From: Euryarchaeota archaeon UBA33
GTDB lineage: Archaea; Thermoplasmatota; E2; DHVEG-1
DNA: 11,616 nucleotides
NCBI GenBank assembly: GCA_002506745.1
Contig: DAYE01000002.1
Location: 34,516 to 46,131 of the forward strand
Direction: 5' to 3'
The position numbers were made by a program, and so were the translations under genes. Within the stretch, counting starts at the first letter, position 1. The number at the start of each line of letters is the position of its first letter. Shown here piece by piece: positions 1 to 6,518 of this stretch. The notes below the pieces were generated by a model. That model saw nothing but the letters and a program-made list of their open reading frames with translations. It ran no database searches and was not told the DNA's origin.

Positions 1-2069
1 CCCATGTAGATCCCATCCGTATCACCATAGACCACACGGATATCCTGCTTGTTGAGCTGGTCCATTGTATCAGCAAGGATCATCTGTCCTTTTGTAGTAA
101 TCGCAGCAGCACCCCAGAGGTTGAACTGCCTCCCTGTCACGGTCGGAGCCGCTAGGATCCCATGAGTACCAGCGTTCCGGGCGCCTTTCATGCTCTGATA
201 CATCATCTTTAGACTCTGCAACTCTGATGTCGGCGCCTTGGTTTTTGCTTCTTTTAATTCTTTTTTGATCTTGGCTATGATACTCATAATACCGGTCATC
301 GCACAGTTGACGACGCCAGGGTTCGTATCGATACAGACACCAATCATATACCCTTTATCAGCATAGGAGTCCTCCTTGGTGATCTCTCGCCAGTTCACAT
401 CCCTGTTTTTCAAGAACCCCTCAGGAAGTTTCTTGAGCCATACCCAAGCATCCGGTTTTTCATTTCTGGTTGCAAGTCGGACAGTATCTGCCCCAATGTT
501 CATCGCCTTAAGGATCGTTGGATACATCGCACCGACATCAGCGACCACTACATGATACCAGGGGATGAAATGAGAATGGGCTTCTTTGTCTGGTTTGATG
601 GTCATCCCACCCGGCATATGGTAATTGACCACATCCTCGTCATCATCAGCGCTCACCAGTTCTTTGTAAATCACCTGCGGGTACTGCACCCAGTCGGGCA
701 TCTCCTCGCCGTATTTCAGCACCCGGACAAAATCCTTTGACAATTGTTCCCTTCGTTGCTTGGCGAGTCGTATGATCTTTTCTTTTGTGGTTTGACTCCC
801 AAAATCCCTCGCTAACATTTGCGCAATGGATTTCACCCGACAGATAGGCGGAATGATTTTTTTCTGGAAAGCTCCACGGAGCAACGCCATATGATCCCAC
901 ATGTTCACCGCTCCAGATGAAAGCAACATATCAAACGGCATACAAGTGGTAAACGACAGGGGTAAAGCTTGCTGGATAAAATGTAACGAAACCCCTATCT
1001 GCTCTTGGACATCCTGTTTGTTATATGTCATCGTCCGATCATCAAGTTTGATTTCAGACGGGGCTAAATACACCCGATTCTCAACGATAATGTTCAGGAA
1101 TGGTGCTAAGGATTTTAACCGGTAGTCATCTAGCCATGGGTAAAACTTCCGTGCAGCAAGATACGTATCAAAACTACTAGGATACATCTGGACGATATCA
1201 GCACCCATGATACCAAAATGGAATGATTTATCCTCCCGACAATACAAAGAACTGAAATTCTGGAATGTTTTTTTCTCATCAGCCGAAAGCTGATCCTGTT
1301 TATTTTTCACCAGCCAGTTTATCCGACTATGAACATGGACATTATCAAAACCAAGGATGTTATGACCTGAGATGATATCAGCGTCCTTTGCTTGTTTGCA
1401 GAAAATCAAAAGACTCGCGATTTCCTCGTCTACCGATCGGGCGAGCTGTTGTTTTACCTCCACATCCTTCCAATGTGCTGGAGTGTCGCGGATCTCAAAG
1501 CTGAACTCTTCCGTATCCAGGTTCTTCTCTGACTCTAAAGCAATATCAAAACTAGCGTACCCAATGATGTCGATGGGAATCTGCGGTTTTCCTTCTTCAA
1601 ACTGAGTCGTCTCAATATCGTAGATGAGTACCTTTAGTTTTTTCTTCTCGCCATTCGTATCAAACAACCATGTTTTCCCTTCTGCCGCAAGGTCTACTAA
1701 TGCACGTTGATGGTACGGGATATCATGTTCGGCGGTGAATAGATCATGTTCGAAAAACAAATAATCACTGATCTCGGGCACTAGGTAGGATTCTTTTGTA
1801 TAGACTTTGAACACATTTCTGGTTTTCTTATAATCACAAAAACTTCGGTAAGTCTCAAGCTCTCCGATATCAGTGATTTTCGATAGTTTTGGATGATCTT
1901 CTTTGTTTTTTGTCCATTGTTCCAGAAGTTTTTTCCGAGCTGTTTTTGCATCGGTTACTGTGGGGGGGAACGCAAGAAAATAAGGGTGGTGCAGCTCCGA
2001 GACTAATTGAGGTGGTTTTGCCTGAAAATACAGATAATTTGGTGACAGACCTAAAAGCATGTTACTCAT
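1..2069 (-). CDS. polB: Family B DNA polymerase (3'-truncated by window edge)
   Basis: DNA-templated DNA polymerase with a 3'-5' proofreading exonuclease. Reading the minus strand from ATG at 2069 gives 689 open codons running off the left edge. Exonuclease motifs are intact: Exo I YDIETT (D151, E153), Exo II HNILGFD (N237, D242), Exo III YNKQD (Y349, D353). Polymerase motif A is DVGAMYPTIL (D511, Y516), motif B region is MKGARNAGTHG (K628, N632), motif C is YGDTDG (D683, D685). All catalytic acidic residues are present, so it should be active. Motifs A and C differ from the usual SLYPS and DTDS, and motif B lacks the usual N-S-x-Y-G. The thumb domain lies outside the window. A second in-frame ATG at 2060 fits the GAGGT ribosome site better, so the true start may be 9 bp shorter. 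It is divergent from the deacetylase gene. Euryarchaea also use PolD, so this enzyme's share in replication versus repair is open. Confidence 0.95.
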   Translation of the reverse strand, partial: MSNMLLGLSPNYLYFQAKPPQLVSELHHPYFLAFPPTVTDAKTARKKLLEQWTKNKEDHPKLSKITDIGELETYRSFCDYKKTRNVFKVYTKESYLVPEISDYLFFEHDLFTAEHDIPYHQRALVDLAAEGKTWLFDTNGEKKKLKVLIYDIETTQFEEGKPQIPIDIIGYASFDIALESEKNLDTEEFSFEIRDTPAHWKDVEVKQQLARSVDEEIASLLIFCKQAKDADIISGHNILGFDNVHVHSRINWLVKNKQDQLSADEKKTFQNFSSLYCREDKSFHFGIMGADIVQMYPSSFDTYLAARKFYPWLDDYRLKSLAPFLNIIVENRVYLAPSEIKLDDRTMTYNKQDVQEQIGVSLHFIQQALPLSFTTCMPFDMLLSSGAVNMWDHMALLRGAFQKKIIPPICRVKSIAQMLARDFGSQTTKEKIIRLAKQRREQLSKDFVRVLKYGEEMPDWVQYPQVIYKELVSADDDEDVVNYHMPGGMTIKPDKEAHSHFIPWYHVVVADVGAMYPTILKAMNIGADTVRLATRNEKPDAWVWLKKLPEGFLKNRDVNWREITKEDSYADKGYMIGVCIDTNPGVVNCAMTGIMSIIAKIKKELKEAKTKAPTSELQSLKMMYQSMKGARNAGTHGILAAPTVTGRQFNLWGAAAITTKGQMILADTMDQLNKQDIRVVYGDTDGIYM

Positions 2070-2070
2070 G

Positions 2071-2085
2071 ACCTCGTTTCCCCCG
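2071..2085 (-). promoter_or_regulatory. Ribosome binding site region of polB
   Basis: On the minus strand this purine-rich stretch reads CGGGGGAAACGAGGT. GAGGT lies only 1 nt from the ATG at 2069 but 10 nt from the in-frame ATG at 2060. GGGGGA lies about 9 nt from the first ATG. The start choice therefore depends on which element pairs with 16S rRNA. Confidence 0.4.
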
Positions 2086-2114
2086 TATCGGTTTTAACCA
2101 TTAACACATTAGAT

Positions 2115-2124
2115 GTACTTAAAG
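2115..2124 (-). promoter_or_regulatory. Candidate TATA box of polB
   Basis: The minus strand reads CTTTAAGTAC here. A transcription start about 25 bp downstream (near 2095) would give a leader of roughly 25 nt containing the purine-rich ribosome site. The nearby TTTTATAATT at 2138-2147 could serve instead. Confidence 0.3.
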
Positions 2125-2137
2125 CTTAGAAGTAATA

Positions 2138-2147
2138 ATTATAAAAG
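2138..2147 (+). promoter_or_regulatory. TATA box of the deacetylase gene
   Basis: The sequence aattataaaa is a good archaeal box A. A start about 25 bp downstream falls near 2166-2170, just ahead of the ATG at 2175 and after the earlier candidate starts at 2154 (TTG) and 2157 (ATG). It therefore supports a near-leaderless transcript beginning translation at 2175. Confidence 0.5.
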
Positions 2148-2174
2148 AGTTCATTGATGTTTACCTTGGATTTC

Positions 2175-3182
2175 ATGACGACTCAGATTGTATTTTCCGA
2201 TGAATTCAATAAGCATGATACCGCAGATCACCCAGAGAATGCGGATCGTCTCTACGTGATGCTCGACGCATTGGAACAAACGCCGTTTTATAAAAAACTT
2301 CAATTTATCAAACCAGAAATGATCTCCGAAAAATTGTTATATGAAGTGCATTCTGCTGAGATGATCGAGCGGATAAAAGACATCAGCGAACATGGTGATT
2401 CATGGATCGATTTAGATACATATGTCTGTAAATCAGATTATGAGACGGCACGTCTGGCTGCGGGAGGGGTTGCCCAGGTTTGCAGAAACGTCATAAAGGG
2501 TGATGCGCAGAACGCCTATGCGTTAGTCCGGCCACCAGGGCATCATGCTTCTGCAGAACGATCCATGGGGTTTTGTTTGTTTAACAACGCAGGGATTATC
2601 GCACATGAACTGTCAAAAAAAGGAAACAGGATTCTTATCTTTGATCATGACGTACACCATGGCAATGGGACGCAATCGATTTTCTATTCACGAAACGATG
2701 TGATGTATCAATCGTTTCATTTATCACCACATTACCCAGGAACAGGGGCTGTCTGTGAGATTGGTGATGGTGATGGGAAAGGCTTTACGATAAACGCCCC
2801 GCTTGGGTTTGGTCATGATGACCGCGCGGTGTCCCAACTTTTTGATGAAATATTTCTCCCGATCACCAAACAATACAAACCGCATCTCATCATTATCTCA
2901 GCAGGATATGATTCGCACCATGCAGATCAACTCGGTGGACTGAAACTATCCGCGAATTTCTTCGGAGAAATGATACGACGATTTCAGGATATCCAACCGA
3001 GGATCGTCTGTACCTTAGAAGGAGGATATAATCTTCAATGGATCGGTAAATGCTTCCTGTCCCAACTCGGACAGATGATGTCTCATCCCCTTCGTTTTGA
3101 CGACGACATAAAAGGTAATGATGATATAAAAACCGTCATCACTTCAATGAAAAAAGAATTGGGGAACTATTGGGAACTCTAA
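2175..3182 (+). CDS. Histone deacetylase / acetylpolyamine amidohydrolase family enzyme (class II-like)
   Basis: Zinc-dependent deacetylase of the arginase/deacetylase fold, which hydrolyses an acetyl-lysine or acetylated-amine side chain. The 335 residues cover one full domain. N-terminal HDTADHPENADR is the family's substrate-pocket entry. RPPGHHA carries the catalytic His pair H123/H124. DHDVHHGNGT supplies zinc ligands D159 and H161, and AGYDSHHAD supplies zinc ligand D246. LEGGYN holds the transition-state Tyr, Y285. All catalytic residues are present, so an active enzyme is expected. I chose ATG 2175 because the TATA box at 2138-2147 would start transcription after the ATG at 2157 and because MTTQIVFS is where family members usually begin. 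TTG 2154 or ATG 2157 would add 6-7 residues. There is no convincing Shine-Dalgarno site. The substrate (chromatin protein such as Alba or histone, or acetylpolyamine) cannot be told from sequence. Its stop is 5 bp from the stop of the convergent 99-residue gene. Confidence 0.93.
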   Translation: MTTQIVFSDEFNKHDTADHPENADRLYVMLDALEQTPFYKKLQFIKPEMISEKLLYEVHSAEMIERIKDISEHGDSWIDLDTYVCKSDYETARLAAGGVAQVCRNVIKGDAQNAYALVRPPGHHASAERSMGFCLFNNAGIIAHELSKKGNRILIFDHDVHHGNGTQSIFYSRNDVMYQSFHLSPHYPGTGAVCEIGDGDGKGFTINAPLGFGHDDRAVSQLFDEIFLPITKQYKPHLIIISAGYDSHHADQLGGLKLSANFFGEMIRRFQDIQPRIVCTLEGGYNLQWIGKCFLSQLGQMMSHPLRFDDDIKGNDDIKTVITSMKKELGNYWEL

Positions 3183-3187
3183 AACGT

Positions 3188-3487
3188 TCAATCGAAGATC
3201 ATGCCCAGGCCAGTAGCAGCAGAATCCTCTTGTTCCTTGATTTTCTCATCGATTTTTTTTGCTTTTTTATCTCGAAGCTTTTTCATACCAAGTTCCTTGG
3301 CAAACTCTTCGGCACGCTTCAGTCCTTCGGCGCTTCCCTCAACTTTCAAATACGATACTGTTCCTTTAATATCTAAGGAATTTGCGTCACGTATCACAAT
3401 ACTTTGTCTGTTGATAATATCATCTTGAAGCATGGTCTGGATTTTTCCTGCTTCTGCTGATTTCACTTCAAAGATCACATAGGCCAT
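3188..3487 (-). CDS. Conserved-looking small alpha/beta protein of unknown function (99 aa)
   Basis: I do not recognise the family. The start is well defined: ATG at 3487 with a strong GGGTGA ribosome site 6-7 nt upstream and a TATA box behind it. By eye the secondary structure is strand (AYVIFEVK), helix (GKIQTMLQDDIINR), strand (SIVIRDA), strand (TVSYLKVEG), helix (AEGLKRAEEFAKELG). This beta-alpha-beta-beta-alpha order would suit a small ferredoxin-like or ACT-like fold. A highly charged Lys/Glu helix follows (about residues 68-88), ending in a hydrophobic tail GLGMIFD. That layout, a compact domain with a charged linker and short hydrophobic C-terminus, is often used for protein contacts, but this is inference. 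There is no signal peptide or membrane segment, so it should be cytoplasmic. It lies downstream of coaD on the same strand with a 44 bp gap holding its own promoter. Confidence 0.85.
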   Translation of the reverse strand: MAYVIFEVKSAEAGKIQTMLQDDIINRQSIVIRDANSLDIKGTVSYLKVEGSAEGLKRAEEFAKELGMKKLRDKKAKKIDEKIKEQEDSAATGLGMIFD

Positions 3488-3493
3488 GTATAG

Positions 3494-3500
3494 TCACCCT
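3494..3500 (-). promoter_or_regulatory. Shine-Dalgarno site of the 99-aa gene
   Basis: The minus strand reads AGGGTGA, ending 6 nt before the ATG at 3487. It complements the 16S rRNA 3' end well and fixes the start. Confidence 0.6.
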
Positions 3501-3522
3501 GCTTTTGCGGATATAATTATTC

Positions 3523-3530
3523 TATATAAA
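3523..3530 (-). promoter_or_regulatory. TATA box of the 99-aa gene
   Basis: The minus strand reads TTTATATA, a textbook archaeal box A, immediately after the coaD stop codon. A start about 25 bp downstream (near 3500) would leave a short leader with the Shine-Dalgarno site, so the gene can be transcribed independently of coaD. Confidence 0.6.
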
Positions 3531-3531
3531 T

Positions 3532-3993
3532 CTAATCCTGCTTTATCATAGACCCGTTTTCATCGATTTCCTTTCGTCGTATTCTTGACGAGCTAATCGG
3601 TGCCCCATCCTCTGAAAGGACATAGGGAATCACGATGATCTGCAAGGCTGTTTTTCCAAGATGCATTCGCTTCTGATTGATTTCTTGAGCGGTCGGTTCT
3701 GTCTCTGGAGAAACAACGATTGCGTCAAAATCTCCTTCTAGCGTAGGACCAAATTTATTGATGAGAGGCTGTATTGTAGCCTGTTGAAGGACATTTTCTT
3801 CTGTCAAGAACTGAACTATTGGATGTTTTCGCTTCTCAAATGAAGCAAAATCTCCTTTCTTTTTTATCATTGCAGGTGATGTCAGCCCAATAAAAACAGA
3901 ACCTTTTAATCCTGCGACTTGAAATGCTTTTCTGAGAAGCTCTTTATGTCCTTTATGTAAAGGATAGAACGTTCCACCAAGACAAACCTTCAT
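3532..3993 (-). CDS. coaD: Phosphopantetheine adenylyltransferase, archaeal type
   Basis: Transfers AMP from ATP to 4'-phosphopantetheine, giving dephospho-CoA and pyrophosphate, the penultimate step of coenzyme A synthesis in the cytoplasm. The 153 residues match the short archaeal/eukaryotic-type enzyme (COG1019-like) and form a nucleotidyltransferase Rossmann domain. The N-terminal GGTFYPLHKGH holds the ATP-binding HxGH signature (H13, H16), after a beta strand with G6-G7. The C-terminal ISSSRIR (133-139) corresponds to the family's ISSTxIR phosphate-binding motif. VVSPET (93-98) sits at the expected substrate-loop position. The start at 3993 is supported by a TATA element 25-30 bp upstream with no Shine-Dalgarno site, which implies a leaderless transcript. 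It shares a 92 bp divergent promoter region with the NosD-like gene. The neighbours give no extra functional link. Confidence 0.93.
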   Translation of the reverse strand: MKVCLGGTFYPLHKGHKELLRKAFQVAGLKGSVFIGLTSPAMIKKKGDFASFEKRKHPIVQFLTEENVLQQATIQPLINKFGPTLEGDFDAIVVSPETEPTAQEINQKRMHLGKTALQIIVIPYVLSEDGAPISSSRIRRKEIDENGSMIKQD

Positions 3994-4017
3994 ATAAATA
4001 ACAATAATCCGAGCATC

Positions 4018-4023
4018 TTTAAA
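4018..4023 (-). promoter_or_regulatory. TATA box of coaD, leaderless promoter
   Basis: The palindromic tttaaa core (CATTTAAAG on the minus strand) is centred about 27 bp upstream of the coaD ATG. The expected transcription start nearly coincides with the start codon, and no ribosome site is visible, so coaD mRNA is probably leaderless. Confidence 0.5.
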
Positions 4024-4041
4024 TGTATGTGTTCGGAAAAC

Positions 4042-4049
4042 TATTTAAT
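4042..4049 (+). promoter_or_regulatory. TATA-like box of the NosD-like gene
   Basis: tatttaat-type element. A start about 25 bp on (near 4070) gives a leader of about 15 nt containing the AAAGGA ribosome site at 4076-4081. Confidence 0.4.
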
Positions 4050-4075
4050 TCTATGACAAGATGCATCTCTCATTA

Positions 4076-4081
4076 AAAGGA
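4076..4081 (+). promoter_or_regulatory. Shine-Dalgarno site of the NosD-like gene
   Basis: AAAGGA lies 4 nt before ATG 4086 and 7 nt before the adjacent in-frame ATG 4089. The better spacing favours 4089, a one-codon difference. The ATG at 4081 is out of frame. Confidence 0.45.
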
Positions 4082-4085
4082 TGGG

Positions 4086-6434
4086 ATGATGAGCACAAAA
4101 CGTTCGATTTTTCTTGTGGTAAGCCTCGGTTTTTTATTACTGAACGGTCTTTCGGTATTGTATTTTACTGAATATTCGAATGCAGCTGGTACGCCTGATA
4201 CGTTCATCATCACTGCGACTGCTGGTGCTCATGGGAGTATCACACCTAGCGGGGCTGTCGTTGTGAACTCTGGTGCTAATCAAACATTCACCATCGCAGC
4301 AGACCCAGGATATCACATCGTCGATGTCGTTGTCGATACTACCTCGCATGGACTAATCACCACTTACACTTTCACAACAGTCACCACAGCACACACTATT
4401 ACCGCATCTTTCGAAGCTGGACGAGAAATTTATGTCGACGATAGTTTCTCGTATCCCCGGGATGGGTCCGCCGAACATCCGTACCGGACAATCACTGAGG
4501 CGATTAATCATGCAAATGATTATGATACCGTGTATGTGTTCAGTGGAACGTACAATGAAAGTATAGTCATCAATAAACGTATTTCCTTAATAGGTGGAAT
4601 TGACGATCAACCTAGTGTTATCTCTCGTCGTGATGAAATAAAATACTTTATTGAGATCACTACTGATTTCGTAAGCCTAGAAAACTTCGTTATAAAAGAC
4701 CCAGAACATTTCATTTCCTCCCAATATGGAGCTCTTATCCATGTGACATCAAATAATGTCGTAATACAAAAGAATAATATCTCACAATGTAACCTCTGGG
4801 GAATTTATCTTGATTCCTCTGATGATAATATGATTAGTGGAAATTTAATCAACGATACAAAAGGAGTTTTTGTTTCCTCCTCAAATAATAACGTGTTTTC
4901 AAGTAATAACATCTCCAATTCAAGTGATGCGGGGATGAATCTTCGTTCTGCAATAAGAAATATTTTCTATGAAAACTATCTTACCCTGAACACGTATGGC
5001 ATTTACACACGAGATTGCTCGAACACAAATATTACTCAGAACACATTTAAGAAAAACGCTTATCATGGTATCTATTTAACAGGGGATACAAATGATGTGG
5101 TCCGAGGAAATTATTTTAATAACAACACTGTCAGTGGAATCACCCTTGATTCTTCAGATTGTATCGTTTCAGAAAATCAATTCAACCATGGTCAGATCGG
5201 TATCAGCCTGCAAAGAACTGGCTGCCAGATCAGTAATAATTCATTCCGAAACATGAGCTCCACAGCTCTTTCCGCAACTCAAACGAGTAAAAATAACATC
5301 ATATACTTGAATCATTTTCTTAGGAATAGTATCAATGCACGGGAACAAGGGAGTAATCAATGGGATAACGGAACAATCGGAAATTATTGGGATAATTATC
5401 ACTACGTTGATAGGAATCACGATGGCATCGGTGACCTCCCCTATATAATCGCTTCAGGTGGTCGTGACCATTATCCAATAGGTATGTTCTTACAACCGCC
5501 ACAAAAACCTTCAAATCCATCGCCTGCGGATGACCAAGAGAATGTCGGGTTATCTGTAAAGTTATGGGTGACCGTAGTAGATCCCGACAGTAGCATGATC
5601 TCGGAAGTTTCATTCTATAACGCAGTGAATAACATACGAATAGGATACGTTCGGAATGTGGTGAACGGGAAGAATGCCTCCTGTAGTTTCACTCTGCCGT
5701 TTGATACGACGTACGCTTGGTACGTCATCGCAAATGATAGTTTGCAGCAGAACCAGTCTGATATATGGTTTTTTACAACAAAACAGCGGCCTCCTGAGAA
5801 TCAGAAGCCAGTGGCGAATCCTGGGGGGCCTTATACAACACAACTGAATCAGACCGTCTTCTTTAATGGGTCAAAGAGCATCGATCCTGATGGTACCATT
5901 ATCTTTTATCGGTGGAATTTTGGTGATGGCAGCAGCCAAATTCTTGACATTTCACCGGAGCATAGTTATGCTGATCCTGGCGTCTATACCGTGACTTTAA
6001 CAGTGGTCGATGATGATGGCCGTAGTAGTATGGCAAATACGACAGCGACCATACAAGGTGTCATTTTCATCAATAATCCTCCTATTGCGACCTTTATTGC
6101 TCCCTCAACAGTTTTCGTGGATCAGGAGGTGAGTTTCGATGCTTCGTTAAGTAACGATAGTGATGGGACGATTGTTGGATATCGTTGGGACTTTAACAGT
6201 GACGGGACATTTGATGCTGATTGGATAACTACCCCTCTTATCACGACAACATTTTCTTCTCCAGACTCCTTTGTTGTGACATTGGAAGTTATCGATAATA
6301 ATGATGCGGTGAGCCCCTATTCAACCACTGTTTCCGTCCGGGAAGCTCAGAAAAAAACACCAGGTTTTGATATCCTTCTTATCTTGGCTGCTCTCCTCAT
6401 AGGTCTCTTCATATACAAAAAATATACTCAATAA
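4086..6434 (+). CDS. Exported NosD-like parallel beta-helix protein with PKD domains and PGF-CTERM-like tail
   Basis: Large cell-surface protein of 782 residues, probably structural, adhesive or carbohydrate-binding. Domains in order: signal/membrane segment (about 7-28) after basic residues; a domain resembling the divergent InlB B-repeat type (about 39-111; ITATAGAHGSITPSGA, then DPGYHIVDVVVD); a right-handed parallel beta-helix of NosD/pectate-lyase type (about 115-465) with many Asn-rich rungs such as NVVIQKNNIS, closed by the typical NosD C-terminal GNYWDNY...DGIGDLPYII; an FnIII-like domain (471-566); two PKD domains (about 572-657 with YRWNFGDG, and 664-751 with YRWDFNSDG); then KKTPGF (P759 G760 F761), a hydrophobic stretch and IYKKYTQ. 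That tail matches PGF-CTERM signals, which archaeosortase A processes before lipid attachment. NosD itself takes part in nitrous oxide reductase copper-site assembly, but no other nos gene is here, so that role is unlikely. N-x-S/T sequons are abundant. Confidence 0.9.
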   Translation: MMSTKRSIFLVVSLGFLLLNGLSVLYFTEYSNAAGTPDTFIITATAGAHGSITPSGAVVVNSGANQTFTIAADPGYHIVDVVVDTTSHGLITTYTFTTVTTAHTITASFEAGREIYVDDSFSYPRDGSAEHPYRTITEAINHANDYDTVYVFSGTYNESIVINKRISLIGGIDDQPSVISRRDEIKYFIEITTDFVSLENFVIKDPEHFISSQYGALIHVTSNNVVIQKNNISQCNLWGIYLDSSDDNMISGNLINDTKGVFVSSSNNNVFSSNNISNSSDAGMNLRSAIRNIFYENYLTLNTYGIYTRDCSNTNITQNTFKKNAYHGIYLTGDTNDVVRGNYFNNNTVSGITLDSSDCIVSENQFNHGQIGISLQRTGCQISNNSFRNMSSTALSATQTSKNNIIYLNHFLRNSINAREQGSNQWDNGTIGNYWDNYHYVDRNHDGIGDLPYIIASGGRDHYPIGMFLQPPQKPSNPSPADDQENVGLSVKLWVTVVDPDSSMISEVSFYNAVNNIRIGYVRNVVNGKNASCSFTLPFDTTYAWYVIANDSLQQNQSDIWFFTTKQRPPENQKPVANPGGPYTTQLNQTVFFNGSKSIDPDGTIIFYRWNFGDGSSQILDISPEHSYADPGVYTVTLTVVDDDGRSSMANTTATIQGVIFINNPPIATFIAPSTVFVDQEVSFDASLSNDSDGTIVGYRWDFNSDGTFDADWITTPLITTTFSSPDSFVVTLEVIDNNDAVSPYSTTVSVREAQKKTPGFDILLILAALLIGLFIYKKYTQ

Positions 6435-6452
6435 AACATCATTCTTCTGAAT

Positions 6453-6475
6453 AATTTTATATCTTTTATCTATTT
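6453..6475 (+). terminator. T-rich terminator after the NosD-like gene
   Basis: Starting about 19 bp after the stop codon, the non-template strand carries several T runs (tttt, tttt, ttt) without a strong hairpin. Archaeal RNA polymerase terminates at such tracts. The same AT-rich stretch merges into the next promoter. Confidence 0.35.
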
Positions 6476-6485
6476 AAATGAAAAA

Positions 6486-6494
6486 ATATAAATA
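6486..6494 (+). promoter_or_regulatory. TATA box of the DUF998 gene
   Basis: atataaata, centred about 29 bp upstream of ATG 6519, predicts a start within a few bases of that codon and hence a leaderless message. The upstream TTG codons at 6513 and 6516 would fall at or before the transcription start. A second box, tatttaaat at 6471-6479, is also present. Confidence 0.5.
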
Positions 6495-6518
6495 CCTTTC
6501 AAACACACATCATTGTTG

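Noticed and set aside
552..1605. Plus-strand ORFs of 60-80 codons inside polB
   Set aside because: They are antisense to a polymerase frame with clear motifs, lack ribosome sites and resemble no protein I recognise.
1962..1968. Seven-base G/C homopolymer near the start of polB, a possible slippage or frameshift site
   Set aside because: The frame stays open and matches polymerase motifs for the remaining ~650 codons and also reads sensibly upstream to the ATG, so no frameshift is needed.
3170..3428. Plus-strand ORFs over the 99-aa gene
   Set aside because: The minus-strand gene has a proper promoter, ribosome site and ordered secondary structure, whereas the plus frames are Ser/Phe-rich translations of its antisense strand.
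5332..5843. Minus-strand ORFs of 77-93 codons inside the NosD-like gene
   Set aside because: They are antisense shadows within a continuous beta-helix/PKD coding frame, with Arg/His-rich composition and no ribosome sites.
4086..6434. Assignment of the beta-helix protein as true NosD of nitrous oxide reductase maturation
   Set aside because: Only the fold is shared. There is no nosZ, nosF or nosY nearby, and the extra PKD, FnIII and sorting domains point to a surface protein.
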